In this document: positions 25,308 through 34,755 of the stretch, piece after piece
Position numbering within the stretch: the first letter of the stretch is position 1
Layout: every line of letters begins with the position of its first letter
Assembly (NCBI RefSeq): GCF_009932395.1
Contig: NZ_LSRS01000005.1
Span: 43,271 to 107,270 of the forward strand
DNA: 64,000 bases
Direction of reading: 5' to 3'
Source: Sporotomaculum syntrophicum
GTDB taxonomy: Bacteria > Bacillota > Desulfotomaculia > Desulfotomaculales > Desulfallaceae
Translations under genes and position numbers: made by a program
The notes under the pieces: generated by a model
Seen by the model: the letters and a program-made list of their open reading frames with translations, nothing else
Databases searched by the model: none
What the model was told of the DNA's origin: nothing

Positions 25308-26741
25308 TTATAGGTCATAGTAATGTGCAAACTCTGCCGGATGAGGAATCCTATTAATTGCTTCAGCTTCTGCTCGCTTAATTCTAATCCACCTATCCAG
25401 CAACTCTTTAGGGAAGACTCCTCCGCGGGTTAAGTACTCATTGTCTGCTTCTAAAGCATCAAGAGCTTCATCTAGTGATTTAGGCAAGGAAGTCAGCTTC
25501 TTCTGTTCTTCCTCAGAAAGATGATAGAGATTAAAGTCATATGGACCCCATCCATTCTCATGTGGGTCTATCTTATTTAATATGCCGTCGATACCGGCCA
25601 TCAGTATGGCAGCATATGCATAATAAGGATTGCAAGTTGCATCTGGATTTCTAAGTTCAAAACGTTTTGCTTCAGGAGATTTGGCATAAGCCGGTATACG
25701 AATTACAGCACTTCTGTTGGAAGTAGCATAACCGATTGTTACAGGGGCCTCGTAACCGGGCACAAGTCGCTTGAATGAATTTGTTGAAGGATTGGTCAAA
25801 GCACAAAGGGAACTGGCATGTTTTAAAAGGCCGCCCATAAACCAGTGTGCTTCTTGACTAAGTCCGGAATATCCATTTTCATCATAAAAAACGGGTTTGC
25901 CTTCCTTCATTAGCAGCATATGTACATGCATGCCGTTTCCGGCTTCATTAAAAATCGGTTTGGGTAAAAAAGTTGCTGTCTTATTTTCTGCAACTGCAGC
26001 ATTTTTAACAACATACTTGATCACCATTGTTTTGTCAGCCATTTCAGTCATATTCCCAAGTTCAACCTCTATTTCTAGCTGACCGGGGCCGCCTACCTCA
26101 TGATGATGATATTTAACCTTAACGCCCCAATCCTCTAGCAGAAGGCACATTTTGCTGCGCAAGTCAAAGGTTATATCATGTGGTGGAGTGATATGATAAC
26201 CACTTTTTAGTGGTATATGATAGCCTGAATTGTTATAGTCGTTAACTCCGCTGTTCCACTCCGCCTGTGATGTGTCCAGCGTGAAAGCAACAGCATTTGG
26301 ACTGCATTCATAGCTTACATGCTCCAGGACATAAAACTCAAACTCAGGGCTTATAATCATGGAATCAGCGATTTTTGTTTCGCGCATATATTCCTCTGCT
26401 CGCAGAGCTACGTTTCGTGGATATTGATCAAAAGGCTTGTTCCCATCTGGATCAATAACAAGTACATTTCCAATCATGGTAAGAGTGGGGGTTTGCACAA
26501 ACGGATCGATTTGAGCACTGGAGAGATCAGGAATAAATACCATATCACTTTTCTCAACTTTAGCGTAGCCGTAGTTTGAGCCATCAAAACCAATACCGTA
26601 TTTCATAACATCTTCATTAAGTCTATCAACTGGTATAGTTACATGACGCCAACGACCACTAATATCAATCATTTTGAAGTCTATCATCTTAATAGCGTTT
26701 TTTTTGCAGAAATCTTGCACTTCATTTAATTTTGACAGCAT
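25308..26741 (-). CDS. glnA: Glutamine synthetase, type I
   Basis: This 477-aa glutamine synthetase makes glutamine from glutamate, ammonia and ATP. Visible signatures are the N-terminal beta-grasp start (MIDFKMIDISGRWRH), GFDGSNYGYAKVEKSDM (about 52-68), the catalytic barrel with HHHEVGGPGQLEIEV (metal-binding Glu/His), NGMHVHMLL (His metal ligand) and the ammonia and glutamate loop NPSTNSFKRLVPGYEAP. Length and the RNPDATCNPYYAYAAILMAG segment are normal. An adenylylation Tyr loop is not clear, as expected for the alpha subtype. It starts at ATG 26741 with GGGAGG. It is monocistronic, with its own terminator, and is divergent from a TetR gene. Confidence 0.95.
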   Translation of the reverse strand: MLSKLNEVQDFCKKNAIKMIDFKMIDISGRWRHVTIPVDRLNEDVMKYGIGFDGSNYGYAKVEKSDMVFIPDLSSAQIDPFVQTPTLTMIGNVLVIDPDGNKPFDQYPRNVALRAEEYMRETKIADSMIISPEFEFYVLEHVSYECSPNAVAFTLDTSQAEWNSGVNDYNNSGYHIPLKSGYHITPPHDITFDLRSKMCLLLEDWGVKVKYHHHEVGGPGQLEIEVELGNMTEMADKTMVIKYVVKNAAVAENKTATFLPKPIFNEAGNGMHVHMLLMKEGKPVFYDENGYSGLSQEAHWFMGGLLKHASSLCALTNPSTNSFKRLVPGYEAPVTIGYATSNRSAVIRIPAYAKSPEAKRFELRNPDATCNPYYAYAAILMAGIDGILNKIDPHENGWGPYDFNLYHLSEEEQKKLTSLPKSLDEALDALEADNEYLTRGGVFPKELLDRWIRIKRAEAEAINRIPHPAEFAHYYDL

Positions 26742-26907
26742 AAGAGCCTCCCATCAATTGCATTAGTTTACAAACTTATTATAAAATAATAAATTAAATT
26801 TGGGTAGGGCATTTTTTATTTAAAGCTTTTAACAGGCTACGGGGGCGCCACCCTATAACATTGCGGGCGTAATTATGATCGCCGGACTACCACATTCTTG
26901 CGAGTTT

Positions 26908-26936
26908 TTGACAATATCCAAGTTTTGTGATATTAT
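26908..26936 (+). promoter_or_regulatory. Sigma-A promoter of the TetR gene
   Basis: TTGACA (26908-26913), a 17-nt spacer and TATTAT (26931-26936) make a near-consensus promoter. The transcription start would be about 26943, some 43 nt before the chosen GTG start. Confidence 0.7.
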
Positions 26937-26985
26937 CTTTCTGCTTTCTACACTAATACTGAAGGGAGCAGTAGGGGATTTGAAA

Positions 26986-27630
26986 GTGACAAGACCGCAA
27001 CAAAAAATAGAGACCTCAGATAAGAAAAGATGGCTGCTTGAACAAGCCAGCATGCTCTTCTGGCAGCATGGTTATCATGCCACAAGTATGAAAACTATTG
27101 CTAAAGCATGTAACTGCAAACCCGCCAATCTTTATAATTATTTTAAGAATAAAGAGGAAATATTATATGAAGTAATCAGAGGTTTTACCGAACTAGGTGT
27201 TTCTTCCATTGCATATCTGGAGAAAGATGAAGAAACAAATCCGGTTGAACAATTACGGGCACTAATCAAGAGCCATTTCAGCTTTCTGGCCGGTATGAAG
27301 CAGTCAAGCATAATGTTATCCGACACAGGAATAAAAGACTTATCCGATGAACACAAAAAAGAAGTTATCAAGCTGCGTGATTCGTATGACCGTATTCTCC
27401 GCAAAATCATCAAGAGAGGTATTGACGAAGGCTACTTTGCCCCTATAGATATCCAGGTTGTCGGTAATTTAATTGCCTCTGTAGTTATTCGGAGCAGCTT
27501 CTGGTTCTCGAACAAAGGAAGGTATACTGTAGATGAGGTCGGCGAGATGATGTTTAGCTTTATCTATAATGGTATTGGGCGGAATAACAATATTAATCCG
27601 CCAATAATGCCTAAACAAGAATCAAACTAA
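26986..27630 (+). CDS. TetR-family transcriptional regulator
   Basis: This 214-aa one-component regulator has an N-terminal TetR helix-turn-helix: ASMLFWQHGYHATSMKTIAK then CNCKPANLYNYFKNKEEIL (about 20-58). The ligand-binding helical domain is variable, with the pattern of TetR_C members (SHFSFLAGM, IKRGIDEGYFAP, VIRSSFWF). I chose GTG 26986, 7 nt after AGGGGA, because the promoter at 26908-26936 would not include the earlier possible starts and because this gives the usual length. TTG 26980 is an alternative. The ligand is unknown. It lies next to a decayed molybdopterin oxidoreductase gene that it may once have controlled. Confidence 0.88.
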   Translation: MTRPQQKIETSDKKRWLLEQASMLFWQHGYHATSMKTIAKACNCKPANLYNYFKNKEEILYEVIRGFTELGVSSIAYLEKDEETNPVEQLRALIKSHFSFLAGMKQSSIMLSDTGIKDLSDEHKKEVIKLRDSYDRILRKIIKRGIDEGYFAPIDIQVVGNLIASVVIRSSFWFSNKGRYTVDEVGEMMFSFIYNGIGRNNNINPPIMPKQESN

Positions 27631-27862
27631 ACTGTTGTATTGCTGGACTGACCATCTAATTAGTTAGAGTTTTCATAATCGATGACCTTAAGATTTTTCA
27701 ATTGCCCTAGAATAACCGGTTAATCTCTTATTGCAATTGTGTAGGTATATGTTAATATGATTTTGGTTAATGAACGTTAATTAACTGAAATGCCAAATAT
27801 CCGGACCGATACATCTTTCAGTACATAATGAAAGTTAAGCAGCACGAATATCGGCAATATTT

Positions 27863-28978
27863 ATGATGCATACCTTGGTAGCAACAGCAGACTACTGCAT
27901 TGGCTTTGAAGAACTGAAGGAGCACGTTCAGCAGCATACACCGGAATGGGCGGCGGAAATCACCTGGTTGTCCGCATCCGACATTAAATCAGTATCCCGT
28001 ATTTATGCCCAATCCAAGCCTGCCTGTATCGTGCAGGGGATCAATACGCTGGATCAACATGGCAATGGCTTCCAGCTGTCCAGGCTGCTGAACATCCTGC
28101 AGACTGTTACCGGCAATATTGACAAGCCTGGTACCTGGGTAACCATTCCTTATCTGCGCATGACCGACCTGCGTTTACCGATGGATGAAGAACCCATTGG
28201 TGCAGATCAATACCCGTTATTCTATTCTTTCTGGGGCAGGAAATCTCCTTACGGCATTGCCACTTTGTTCCCGCAGGCAGCCCTGGAAAGCAAACCTTAT
28301 CCGGTCCGGGGCGCCATCGTAACTGCAGCCAACCCGGTGGTTTCCTTCCCGGAAGCGAACAAGTTTATCGAAGCCTTTAAATCCATGGATTTTATGATGA
28401 CCATCGATCTTTTTATGACCGACACTGGTGAACTGGGTAATTTATTCCTGCCTGCACCTCTATGGAGAAGCATTCTCTGTCCTACGTTTATGGCGTAGTG
28501 CACGGCGAACCCTTTGCCTCGTATTCTAGGCCGGTTATTGAACCGTTAGGGGAAGTCTAAGCCTGACTGGTGGATTTGGACCCAATTGGCCCATCGTCTG
28601 GGCTTTGGTGACTTATTCCACTGGAAGACGGACGAAGAAGTGATAGATATGATGGTGGAACCAAGCGGTATTAAGGACCAGTTAAAAGAAGCCGAAATTG
28701 GCATGTATTTCGCTGAACAGGATTACTACGCTTATTGCATCCATCAACTGCCGGTCGTTACGGAGTCAAGGACGGGTAGCGCATTCGCCTTTCCACTCGC
28801 AATGGCAGTATTATGATGCGGGTTAAAGAGGAACCCGAGGTTAATGCCCGGCGTAGTTTCGGTACCGCATGGTTGGTCCGGTGCTAATGTCAATATGTTG
28901 ACTGATATGGTAACCAGAGATCCCGTTACCGGTTATCCCGATTTCAAATCCCTGCTGTGTAAGGTTGAAGCGGTATAG
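27863..28978 (+). pseudogene. Molybdopterin oxidoreductase, decayed C-terminal part
   Basis: Three frames together read as the C-terminal part of a DMSO-reductase-family catalytic subunit. The first frame (27863-28498) has PEWAAEITWLSASDIKSVSR and NAFQ-like LSRLLNILQTVTGNIDKPG, then GAIVTAANPVVSFPEA. After a shift, the gene continues near 28500-28816 (GDLFHWKTDEEVIDMM). It finally ends as VPHGWSGANVNMLTD...GYPDFKSLLCKVEAV at 28856-28978. The N-terminal Fe-S and first cofactor domains are absent and several stops and frameshifts interrupt the rest. It cannot give a working enzyme. The substrate of the ancestor is unknown. Confidence 0.8.
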
Positions 28979-29401
28979 AATTACAGCGCTAAGTCACGCA
29001 GAGCATAAAACGGAGCTATTTGTCCGCATTGCCAAGGAAAGAGTATGCATTTTCAAATCACAGCTGACAAAGATAGCATCTTAAGCACTTCCCAGCGGAA
29101 AGAATGTTTAAGTTTCTTTAAATTCCGGAAAGCCAATTGGACTTTCCGGAATTTTCTCGAGCATCTTTCTTATTTAGTATAATAAAATGATAATAATATA
29201 GTAATTACGGTAAAAGCTGCGTAAGCGAATGTGATGGAATATATAGAAGCGCTGAATGAAATGGATAGCGGTAACCCGGCTGCAGCATACGGGACGGTGG
29301 GCCTTACGAAAACAATATGAACCTCCTCAGTAGCAAAGCAGACTGCCTGAAGAATATTCTAGCGAGGCCTAATATCTACCAGAGTAACGATTTTAGCTTG
29401 T
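28979..29401. other. Intergenic stretch with one terminator-like hairpin
   Basis: No gene is supported. A perfect hairpin, AAATTCCGGAAAG (29120-29132) with CTTTCCGGAATTT (29142-29154), followed by TTC, looks like the terminator of the decayed oxidoreductase. A 28-codon open frame from 29234 (MEYIEALNEMDSG) has no ribosome site and no recognised relative. Confidence 0.5.
29119..29155 (+). terminator. Rho-independent terminator
   Basis: A 13-bp stem (29120-29132 with 29142-29154) has a 9-nt loop and a short T tract. Its place about 140 nt after the end of the decayed oxidoreductase suggests that it served that gene. Confidence 0.55.
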
Positions 29402-29935
29402 CTATTTATTTCTTTTTAAAATCTTCCTAGCCGGTTGTGGGTGTGGTATAAATACCATAGATCTTTTTCCTTCATGTTGTTGCTGATCGAAGTAGGTGGT
29501 CAATTTATAATAACCCCAAGTGGCTGTTGGAAACCATATTAAAAAAGGTATTATTGAGTCTATTATTCCATGAGCCAGGTATAAAACACCTAGTTTCGTA
29601 ATCATCTGGCAAAAAGCTATGCTGGAAAGAATCGCTACAATTATGTATATATATACATACGTTTTAATTCGAGGCAAGAAGTAGAAATACATAATAAAGA
29701 ATATTGACCAGGCGACAGGGGCTGCAAAATGTATTCCCCCGAGACCAAATGGTCCGTAGTTTTTATATCCGAATTCATTAAAAAAATTTGTAGTCGTAAC
29801 AAGCACTATATCGAACAATGCCCCAAAAATTATCCCATAAATTGACAAACGGTGTATTTTATTTTTAGGCACCGTAGCTACTAAAATCAATGCAAGTATT
29901 GCTGTGTATAGAAAAGGAATAAACATAATTGGCAT
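29402..29935 (-). CDS. Small integral membrane protein (CBO0543-like)
   Basis: The 177-aa protein has about five hydrophobic segments (about 4-20, 30-50, 68-88, 92-112, 120-140) and a basic cytoplasmic tail ending KILKRNK. The arrangement resembles the uncharacterised CBO0543-type membrane proteins common in clostridia and bacilli. The conserved part is GPFGLGGIHFAAPVAWSIFF followed by aromatic-rich helices. Function unknown. It starts at ATG 29935 and stands alone. The 190 nt between it and the first T-box contain nothing that I recognise. Confidence 0.7.
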   Translation of the reverse strand: MPIMFIPFLYTAILALILVATVPKNKIHRLSIYGIIFGALFDIVLVTTTNFFNEFGYKNYGPFGLGGIHFAAPVAWSIFFIMYFYFLPRIKTYVYIYIIVAILSSIAFCQMITKLGVLYLAHGIIDSIIPFLIWFPTATWGYYKLTTYFDQQQHEGKRSMVFIPHPQPARKILKRNK

Positions 29936-30126
29936 TTTCTTTGCCCCTGTTTTATTGATTTATATTATTTATACCCTTGGAATATTAATATATACGATTT
30001 TCCAACGCTAATACTTTACTGCAGTGCTATGAATTTTAGTGCGCATGCCTCTGGCTTGGATAATGAATCAAATACAGGTTGACAGAAGTAATGGCCGGTG
30101 CTAAAATCAACTTATTATTATCAGTT

Positions 30127-30400
30127 ATAAACCGATGAGCAAGAGAAGTAGGAATGATTGGCTGTACTTAGAGAGCCGCTGGCTGGTGGGAATGCGGTTA
30201 CAGAGATGATTCTGAATGGACTTGCGAGGGTGACTCGAAACCGGTAGGGAGTAGACGTCGACGGGAACCCTGTCCGTTATCAGTGGGGTGCATATGATGG
30301 TATGCAAAATAAGTGGGCGATTTTTATCGTCAATTTGGGTGGTACCGCAGAAGCTTAAGCTTTTGTCCCTTAGTGCAGGGACAAAAGCTTTTTTATTTTT
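30127..30400 (+). promoter_or_regulatory. Trp-specific T-box leader of trpBA
   Basis: This is a classic T-box riboswitch. Stem I starts around AAACCGATGAGC, and the specifier loop GAATGGAC presents UGG (Trp, 30217-30219). The conserved T-box TGGGTGGTACCGC lies at 30336-30348. A terminator follows, AAGCTTTTGTCCC with GGGACAAAAGCTT and a T-run (30357-30397). Uncharged tRNA-Trp would bind both the specifier and the T-box bulge and stabilise the antiterminator, turning on trpB and trpA. The specifier assignment fits the downstream genes. The promoter upstream was not located with confidence. Confidence 0.92.
30357..30397 (+). terminator. T-box-controlled terminator of trpBA leader
   Basis: AAGCTTTTGTCCCT (30357-30370) pairs with AGGGACAAAAGCTT (30377-30390), followed by TTTTATTTTT. 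The left arm overlaps the antiterminator, as required for the switch. Confidence 0.88.
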
Positions 30401-30442
30401 ATCGCGCCAATAGCATCAGTAACCGGAAAGGAAGTGGCAGAA

Positions 30443-31627
30443 ATGTCCAACGGGCACTTTGGCATTCACGGGGGACAGTATATCCCCGAAACGCTAATGA
30501 ACGCAGTGCTTGAGCTGGAGGATGCTTATTATCATTATAAGAACGACCCTGGTTTTCAAGAAGAGCTGACAGAACTGCTGAATAATTACGCCGGGCGCCC
30601 CTCTTTGCTTTACTTTGCCGAAAAGATGACCGGAGATTTAAAGGGCGCAAAAATTTATCTCAAACGGGAGGATCTCAATCATACCGGCTCGCATAAAATC
30701 AACAATGTGCTTGGTCAGGTGCTGCTGGCTAAGCGCATGGGCAAGACCCGCGTAATTGCGGAGACAGGCGCGGGACAGCACGGGGTGGCCACAGCCACAG
30801 CCGCTGCTCTCATGGGGCTGGACTGCGAAATATTTATGGGCAAGGAGGACACTGAACGGCAAAGGCTCAATGTATATCGGATGGAGCTTTTGGGTGCGCA
30901 GGTACATGCGGTGACTAGCGGAACCCGGACGCTTAAAGATGCAGTCAACGAAACCATGCGTGAATGGACAAATCGTGTGGCGGATACACACTATGTTTTG
31001 GGTTCGGTGATGGGACCACATCCATTTCCCACCATAGTGCGCGATTTCCAAAGCGTGATTGGTCGGGAAGTCAAGCAACAGGTGCTGCAAAAAGAAGGCC
31101 GGCTGCCGGATGCTTTGCTGGCCTGCGTGGGCGGTGGCAGCAATGCGATGGGAATTTTTTATGATTTTATCGAAGAGCCGGGGGTTCGCTTAATAGGCTG
31201 TGAAGCCGCCGGGCGCGGCGTTGATACCGCCGAGACGGCGGCCACTATGGCCACCGGTACGACGGGCATCTTTCACGGCATGAAGTCCTATTTCTGCCAG
31301 GACCAGTACGGTCAAATCGCACCGGTGTATTCTATTTCAGCGGGACTTGATTATCCGGGGATAGGCCCCGAGCACGCTCATCTTTACGATACGGGCCGGG
31401 CGGAATATGTGCCGGTTACTGACAACGAGGCGGTAGAGGCCTTTGAATACCTCTCGCGTACGGAAGGAATTATTCCGGCTGTTGAAAGCGCCCACGCGGT
31501 GGCTTATGCCAGGAAGCTTGCTCCTACGATGGGTAAAGACCAAATCCTGGTAGTTAACCTTTCCGGCCGGGGCGATAAGGATGTGGCGGCAATAGCGCGT
31601 TACAGGGGGGAACAAATCGATGAATAA
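30443..31627 (+). CDS. trpB: Tryptophan synthase beta chain
   Basis: This 394-aa PLP enzyme joins indole and serine to make tryptophan. It opens with [15 protein letters not shown]. The PLP lysine is in HTGSHKINN (Lys85), [10 protein letters not shown] is the substrate Ser/indole region, and GGGSNAMG (about 230) binds the PLP phosphate. It is the TrpB1 type that pairs with TrpA. ATG 30443 is chosen over GTG 30434 because the AAAGGA ribosome site is only 1 nt from the GTG but about 10 nt from the ATG. It overlaps trpA by 8 nt. A Trp T-box in the leader controls it. Confidence 0.96.
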   Translation: MSNGHFGIHGGQYIPETLMNAVLELEDAYYHYKNDPGFQEELTELLNNYAGRPSLLYFAEKMTGDLKGAKIYLKREDLNHTGSHKINNVLGQVLLAKRMGKTRVIAETGAGQHGVATATAAALMGLDCEIFMGKEDTERQRLNVYRMELLGAQVHAVTSGTRTLKDAVNETMREWTNRVADTHYVLGSVMGPHPFPTIVRDFQSVIGREVKQQVLQKEGRLPDALLACVGGGSNAMGIFYDFIEEPGVRLIGCEAAGRGVDTAETAATMATGTTGIFHGMKSYFCQDQYGQIAPVYSISAGLDYPGIGPEHAHLYDTGRAEYVPVTDNEAVEAFEYLSRTEGIIPAVESAHAVAYARKLAPTMGKDQILVVNLSGRGDKDVAAIARYRGEQIDE

Positions 31628-32390
31628 ATTACCACAGGTATTTACCAACGGCAAGGCGTTTATTCCCTTTATCACTGCAGGCGACCCGGAGCTTGAGGTA
31701 ACGGAACAACTGGTATATCGGATGGCGGAGGCCGGCGCGGATTTAATTGAGCTGGGGATCCCTTTTTCTGACCCAATAGCCGAAGGGCCGGTGATCCAAG
31801 AGGCAGATAACCGTGCTTTGGCTGCCGGCACGACGACGGATAAAATATTTGCCATGGTAGCGCGCATCCGGCAGTGCTGCCAGGTGCCCATTGCTTTTAT
31901 GACCTATGTAAATCCCATTTTTACTTATGGCACCGAGCGGTTCATGAAAAACTGTCGGGATGTTGGCGTGGACGCGGTGATAGTACCGGATGTGCCCTTT
32001 GAAGAAAAACAGGAACTATTGCCGTTTTGCTCAACATACGAAGTTGACTTGATCTCCATGATTGCCCCTACTTCAAACCGGCGCATACGCAAGATCGCCG
32101 CTGAGGCGCAAGGCTTTATTTATTGCGTATCGTCGCTGGGGGTCACCGGAGTGCGCCGAGAACTCAGCAACGAGGTGGAGCAGATGATAAAGTTAGTTAA
32201 AGAGGTTAAAGATATCCCCTGCGCCGTTGGGTTCGGTATTTCGACATCGGAACAAGCCAGGCAAATGGCCCGGCTGGCTGACGGCGTGATTGTGGGAAGC
32301 GCCATCGTAAAAATTATCGGCCAATACGGCGCGGACTGTGTGCCTTATGTTGTGGAATATGTGCGCAGCATGAAAAAGGCGATTGAATAA
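31620..32390 (+). CDS. trpA: Tryptophan synthase alpha chain
   Basis: This 256-aa TIM-barrel enzyme cleaves indole-3-glycerol phosphate to indole, which is channelled to TrpB. Visible family blocks are [13 protein letters not shown], the catalytic Glu in [12 protein letters not shown] with the loop Asp in [11 protein letters not shown], and the phosphate-binding GFGIST and [10 protein letters not shown] near the end. Its ATG lies inside the end of trpB, so the two are translationally coupled. A second T-box follows 23 nt after its stop and makes trpE a separate unit. Confidence 0.96.
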   Translation: MNKLPQVFTNGKAFIPFITAGDPELEVTEQLVYRMAEAGADLIELGIPFSDPIAEGPVIQEADNRALAAGTTTDKIFAMVARIRQCCQVPIAFMTYVNPIFTYGTERFMKNCRDVGVDAVIVPDVPFEEKQELLPFCSTYEVDLISMIAPTSNRRIRKIAAEAQGFIYCVSSLGVTGVRRELSNEVEQMIKLVKEVKDIPCAVGFGISTSEQARQMARLADGVIVGSAIVKIIGQYGADCVPYVVEYVRSMKKAIE

Positions 32391-32413
32391 CATAAGATTG
32401 AATATCAATAGTT

Positions 32414-32679
32414 AAACCGATGAGCAAGAAAAGTAGGTAGGGGAAGGTAGCCCAGAGAGCCGCTGTTGCTGGGAAAGCGGTGTACCGGAACATACTGAAT
32501 GGACTTGCGAGGGCGGCTCGAAACCGGTGGGGAGTAGACGTCGACGGGAACCCTGTCCGTTATCAGTGAGGTGCATATGATTAGTATGCAAAATGAGCGG
32601 GCGAATTTATCGTCAATTTGGGTGGTACCGCAGAAGTTTAAGCTTTTGTCCCTGTTCAGGGATAAAAGCTTTTTTATTT
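32414..32679 (+). promoter_or_regulatory. Trp-specific T-box leader of trpE operon
   Basis: This leader is almost identical in plan and largely in sequence to the one before trpB. It shares AAACCGATGAGCAAGA, the specifier loop GAATGGAC with UGG (32500-32502), GTAGACGTCGACGGGAACCC, T-box TGGGTGGTACCGC (32619-32631), and terminator AAGCTTTTGTCCCTG with CAGGGATAAAAGCTT plus T-run (32640-32679). The main differences lie in the distal part of stem I. It senses uncharged tRNA-Trp and controls trpEGDCF-aroF. The duplication within 2.3 kb suggests recent copying or gene conversion. Confidence 0.92.
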
Positions 32680-32716
32680 CTATAAAAGCTGGCCACAGGT
32701 GAAAGAGGTTGAGTAG

Positions 32717-34177
32717 ATGATTAGACCTGATAGTGATAACATCCCGGCACTGGCGAAGGATTACAGCAGTATACCAATCTGCCGGGAAATCTATGCCGAT
32801 GTGATTACGCCCATTACACTTCTAAGAAAGTTTTCCGGCATCAGCCGGCGTTATTTCCTGCTGGAGAGTATCGAGGGCGGGGAAAAGTGGGGCCGTTATT
32901 CTTTCCTGGGTTTTGACCCGGTGCTGCGGGTGTACGGTAAAGAACATAAAGTTACCATCGAACAGAACGGTAAGGTTTGCCGGCTTCAAACTAGCCGGCC
33001 CTACGATGTGTTGCGGAAAATTCAGCAGGATTACAAAGCTCCCCGCCTGCCTGATATGCCGCCCTTTACCGGGGGATTTGTCGGCTACTGGGGTTATGCC
33101 ATGATTGGTTACGCAGAGCCGAAATTAGCCATTAAGCGAGGCGAATTTAATGATTTTGATGTAATGCTCTTTGACAAAGTCATTGCCTATGACCATCTCA
33201 AGCAGAAAATATGCATTGTGGTGAATATGAAAACCGACCGGGTGCTGGAAAACTACGGCAAGGCCACCGCGGAGCTGGAAGCCCTTACCGGCCTGATCAG
33301 GGATACCCGGAGGCTGCCCCGGCTAAAGAGTGAGCAAAATGTAAGCTTTACCTGCAATGTGAGCAAGGAAGAATACTGCCGAATGGTCGATCGGACCAAG
33401 GAATATATCCGGGAGGGAGACATCTTTCAGGCCGTAATCTCTAGGCAGTTCGTTGCTCCTTACCAGGGCAGCTTGCTTAATGCCTACCGGGTGTTGAGAA
33501 CCACCAATCCATCACCTTACATGGTCTATATGAATCTGGATGGGGATGAGATTATCAGCACCTCTCCGGAAACACTGGTACGTTTACAAAACGGGCGGTT
33601 GACTACTTTCCCGGTGGCCGGGTCCCGGCCGCGAGGCAAGACCGACGCGGAGGACCAGCGTTTGGAGGCCGAGCTGCTGGCTGATGAAAAGGAACTGGCC
33701 GAGCACAACATGCTGGTTGATCTCGGCAGGAACGACCTGGGTAAAATTTCTCAGTACTCCTCGGTTGAAGTCACCAGTTATAAGTCTATCCATCGCTATT
33801 CCACTATCATGCATATTTGTTCCCAGGTGGAAAGTAACATCCTGCCAGGTTGTGACGGGTTCAGCGCCCTTGAGGCGGTGCTGCCGGCCGGCACCCTGTC
33901 CGGTGCGCCAAAAATCAGGGCCTGTGAAATTATCGATGAGCTGGAAGATCAGCCGCGGGGGATATATGGGGGCGCACTGGGTTATCTCGACTTTACCGGG
34001 GATATGGATACCTGCATTGCCATTCGTATGGCGGTAAAGAAGGATAGTCAAGTGTATGTGCAGGCGGGCGGCGGTATTGTTGCCGATAGTATCCCGGAAA
34101 ACGAGTATGAGGAATCCGGCAATAAAGCCCGGGCGGTAATTAACGCGATATGTCGCGCTGCGGAGGTCGATGATTGA
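32717..34177 (+). CDS. trpE: Anthranilate synthase component I
   Basis: This 486-aa chorismate-utilising enzyme makes anthranilate with ammonia from TrpG. The Trp feedback motif LLES is at 48-51. The catalytic core includes TNPSPYMVYM, TFPVAGSRPRGKT, LVDLGRNDLGK, LPAGTLSGAPKIRA and the final QAGGGIVADS, all standard. It is distinguished from PabB and isochorismate synthases by the LLES site and its trp operon position. ATG 32717 follows GAAAGAGG. Its stop overlaps the trpG start (TGATG). It is regulated by the preceding T-box and presumably by Trp feedback. Confidence 0.96.
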   Translation: MIRPDSDNIPALAKDYSSIPICREIYADVITPITLLRKFSGISRRYFLLESIEGGEKWGRYSFLGFDPVLRVYGKEHKVTIEQNGKVCRLQTSRPYDVLRKIQQDYKAPRLPDMPPFTGGFVGYWGYAMIGYAEPKLAIKRGEFNDFDVMLFDKVIAYDHLKQKICIVVNMKTDRVLENYGKATAELEALTGLIRDTRRLPRLKSEQNVSFTCNVSKEEYCRMVDRTKEYIREGDIFQAVISRQFVAPYQGSLLNAYRVLRTTNPSPYMVYMNLDGDEIISTSPETLVRLQNGRLTTFPVAGSRPRGKTDAEDQRLEAELLADEKELAEHNMLVDLGRNDLGKISQYSSVEVTSYKSIHRYSTIMHICSQVESNILPGCDGFSALEAVLPAGTLSGAPKIRACEIIDELEDQPRGIYGGALGYLDFTGDMDTCIAIRMAVKKDSQVYVQAGGGIVADSIPENEYEESGNKARAVINAICRAAEVDD

Positions 34178-34743
34178 TGATTTTACTGATCGATAATTAC
34201 GACAGCTTTGCCTATAACCTGGTGCAGCTGGCCGGCAGCATCAACCCGGATATTCAAGTAGTGCGCAATGATGAACTGACCGTGCCGGAGATTGAAGCGC
34301 TGCAGCCTTCGCATATTATTCTATCGCCCGGTCCCGGTTACCCTCATGATGCAGGCATTTGCGAGGATGTGGTTTACCGCCTGGCGGGAAAAGTGCCCAT
34401 CCTGGGGGTGTGCCTGGGGCACCAGGCGATTTGTGAAGTGTATGGGGCTGAAATAACTCATGCCAAGCGGCTGATGCATGGCAAGCAGTGTACCGTTACC
34501 CTTGATAATGAATGCCCCCTCTTCCAGGGGTTGCCCGGTCGTATTGAGGCCGCGCGCTATCATTCGCTGGCAGCACGAAACGATACGCTGCCTGCCCAAT
34601 TGCAGGTCATCGCTATAGATGAGCTGGGCGAAGTGATGGCCGTCCGGCACAATAAGTACCAGGTTTACGGCGTGCAGTTTCACCCAGAATCCATCATGAC
34701 CCCCCAGGGGCAGGTAGTGATAAAAAATTTCTTAAATTTTTAG
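34177..34743 (+). CDS. trpG: Anthranilate synthase glutamine amidotransferase (component II)
   Basis: This 188-aa class I glutamine amidotransferase supplies ammonia to TrpE. It has the N-terminal LLIDNYDSFAYNL, the oxyanion segment LSPGPGYPHDAG, nucleophile Cys79 in LGVCLGHQAI, and the His-Glu pair in FHPESIMTPQG near the end. It may also serve p-aminobenzoate synthesis, as in B. subtilis, since no separate pabA is seen here; that is inference. ATG 34177 shares a base with the trpE stop; GGAGG lies 10 nt upstream. Confidence 0.95.
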   Translation: MILLIDNYDSFAYNLVQLAGSINPDIQVVRNDELTVPEIEALQPSHIILSPGPGYPHDAGICEDVVYRLAGKVPILGVCLGHQAICEVYGAEITHAKRLMHGKQCTVTLDNECPLFQGLPGRIEAARYHSLAARNDTLPAQLQVIAIDELGEVMAVRHNKYQVYGVQFHPESIMTPQGQVVIKNFLNF

Positions 34744-34755
34744 GAGGAGATAAAA

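Noticed and set aside
29234-29320. 28-codon frame after the decayed oxidoreductase
   Set aside because: No ribosome site and no similarity that I can name.
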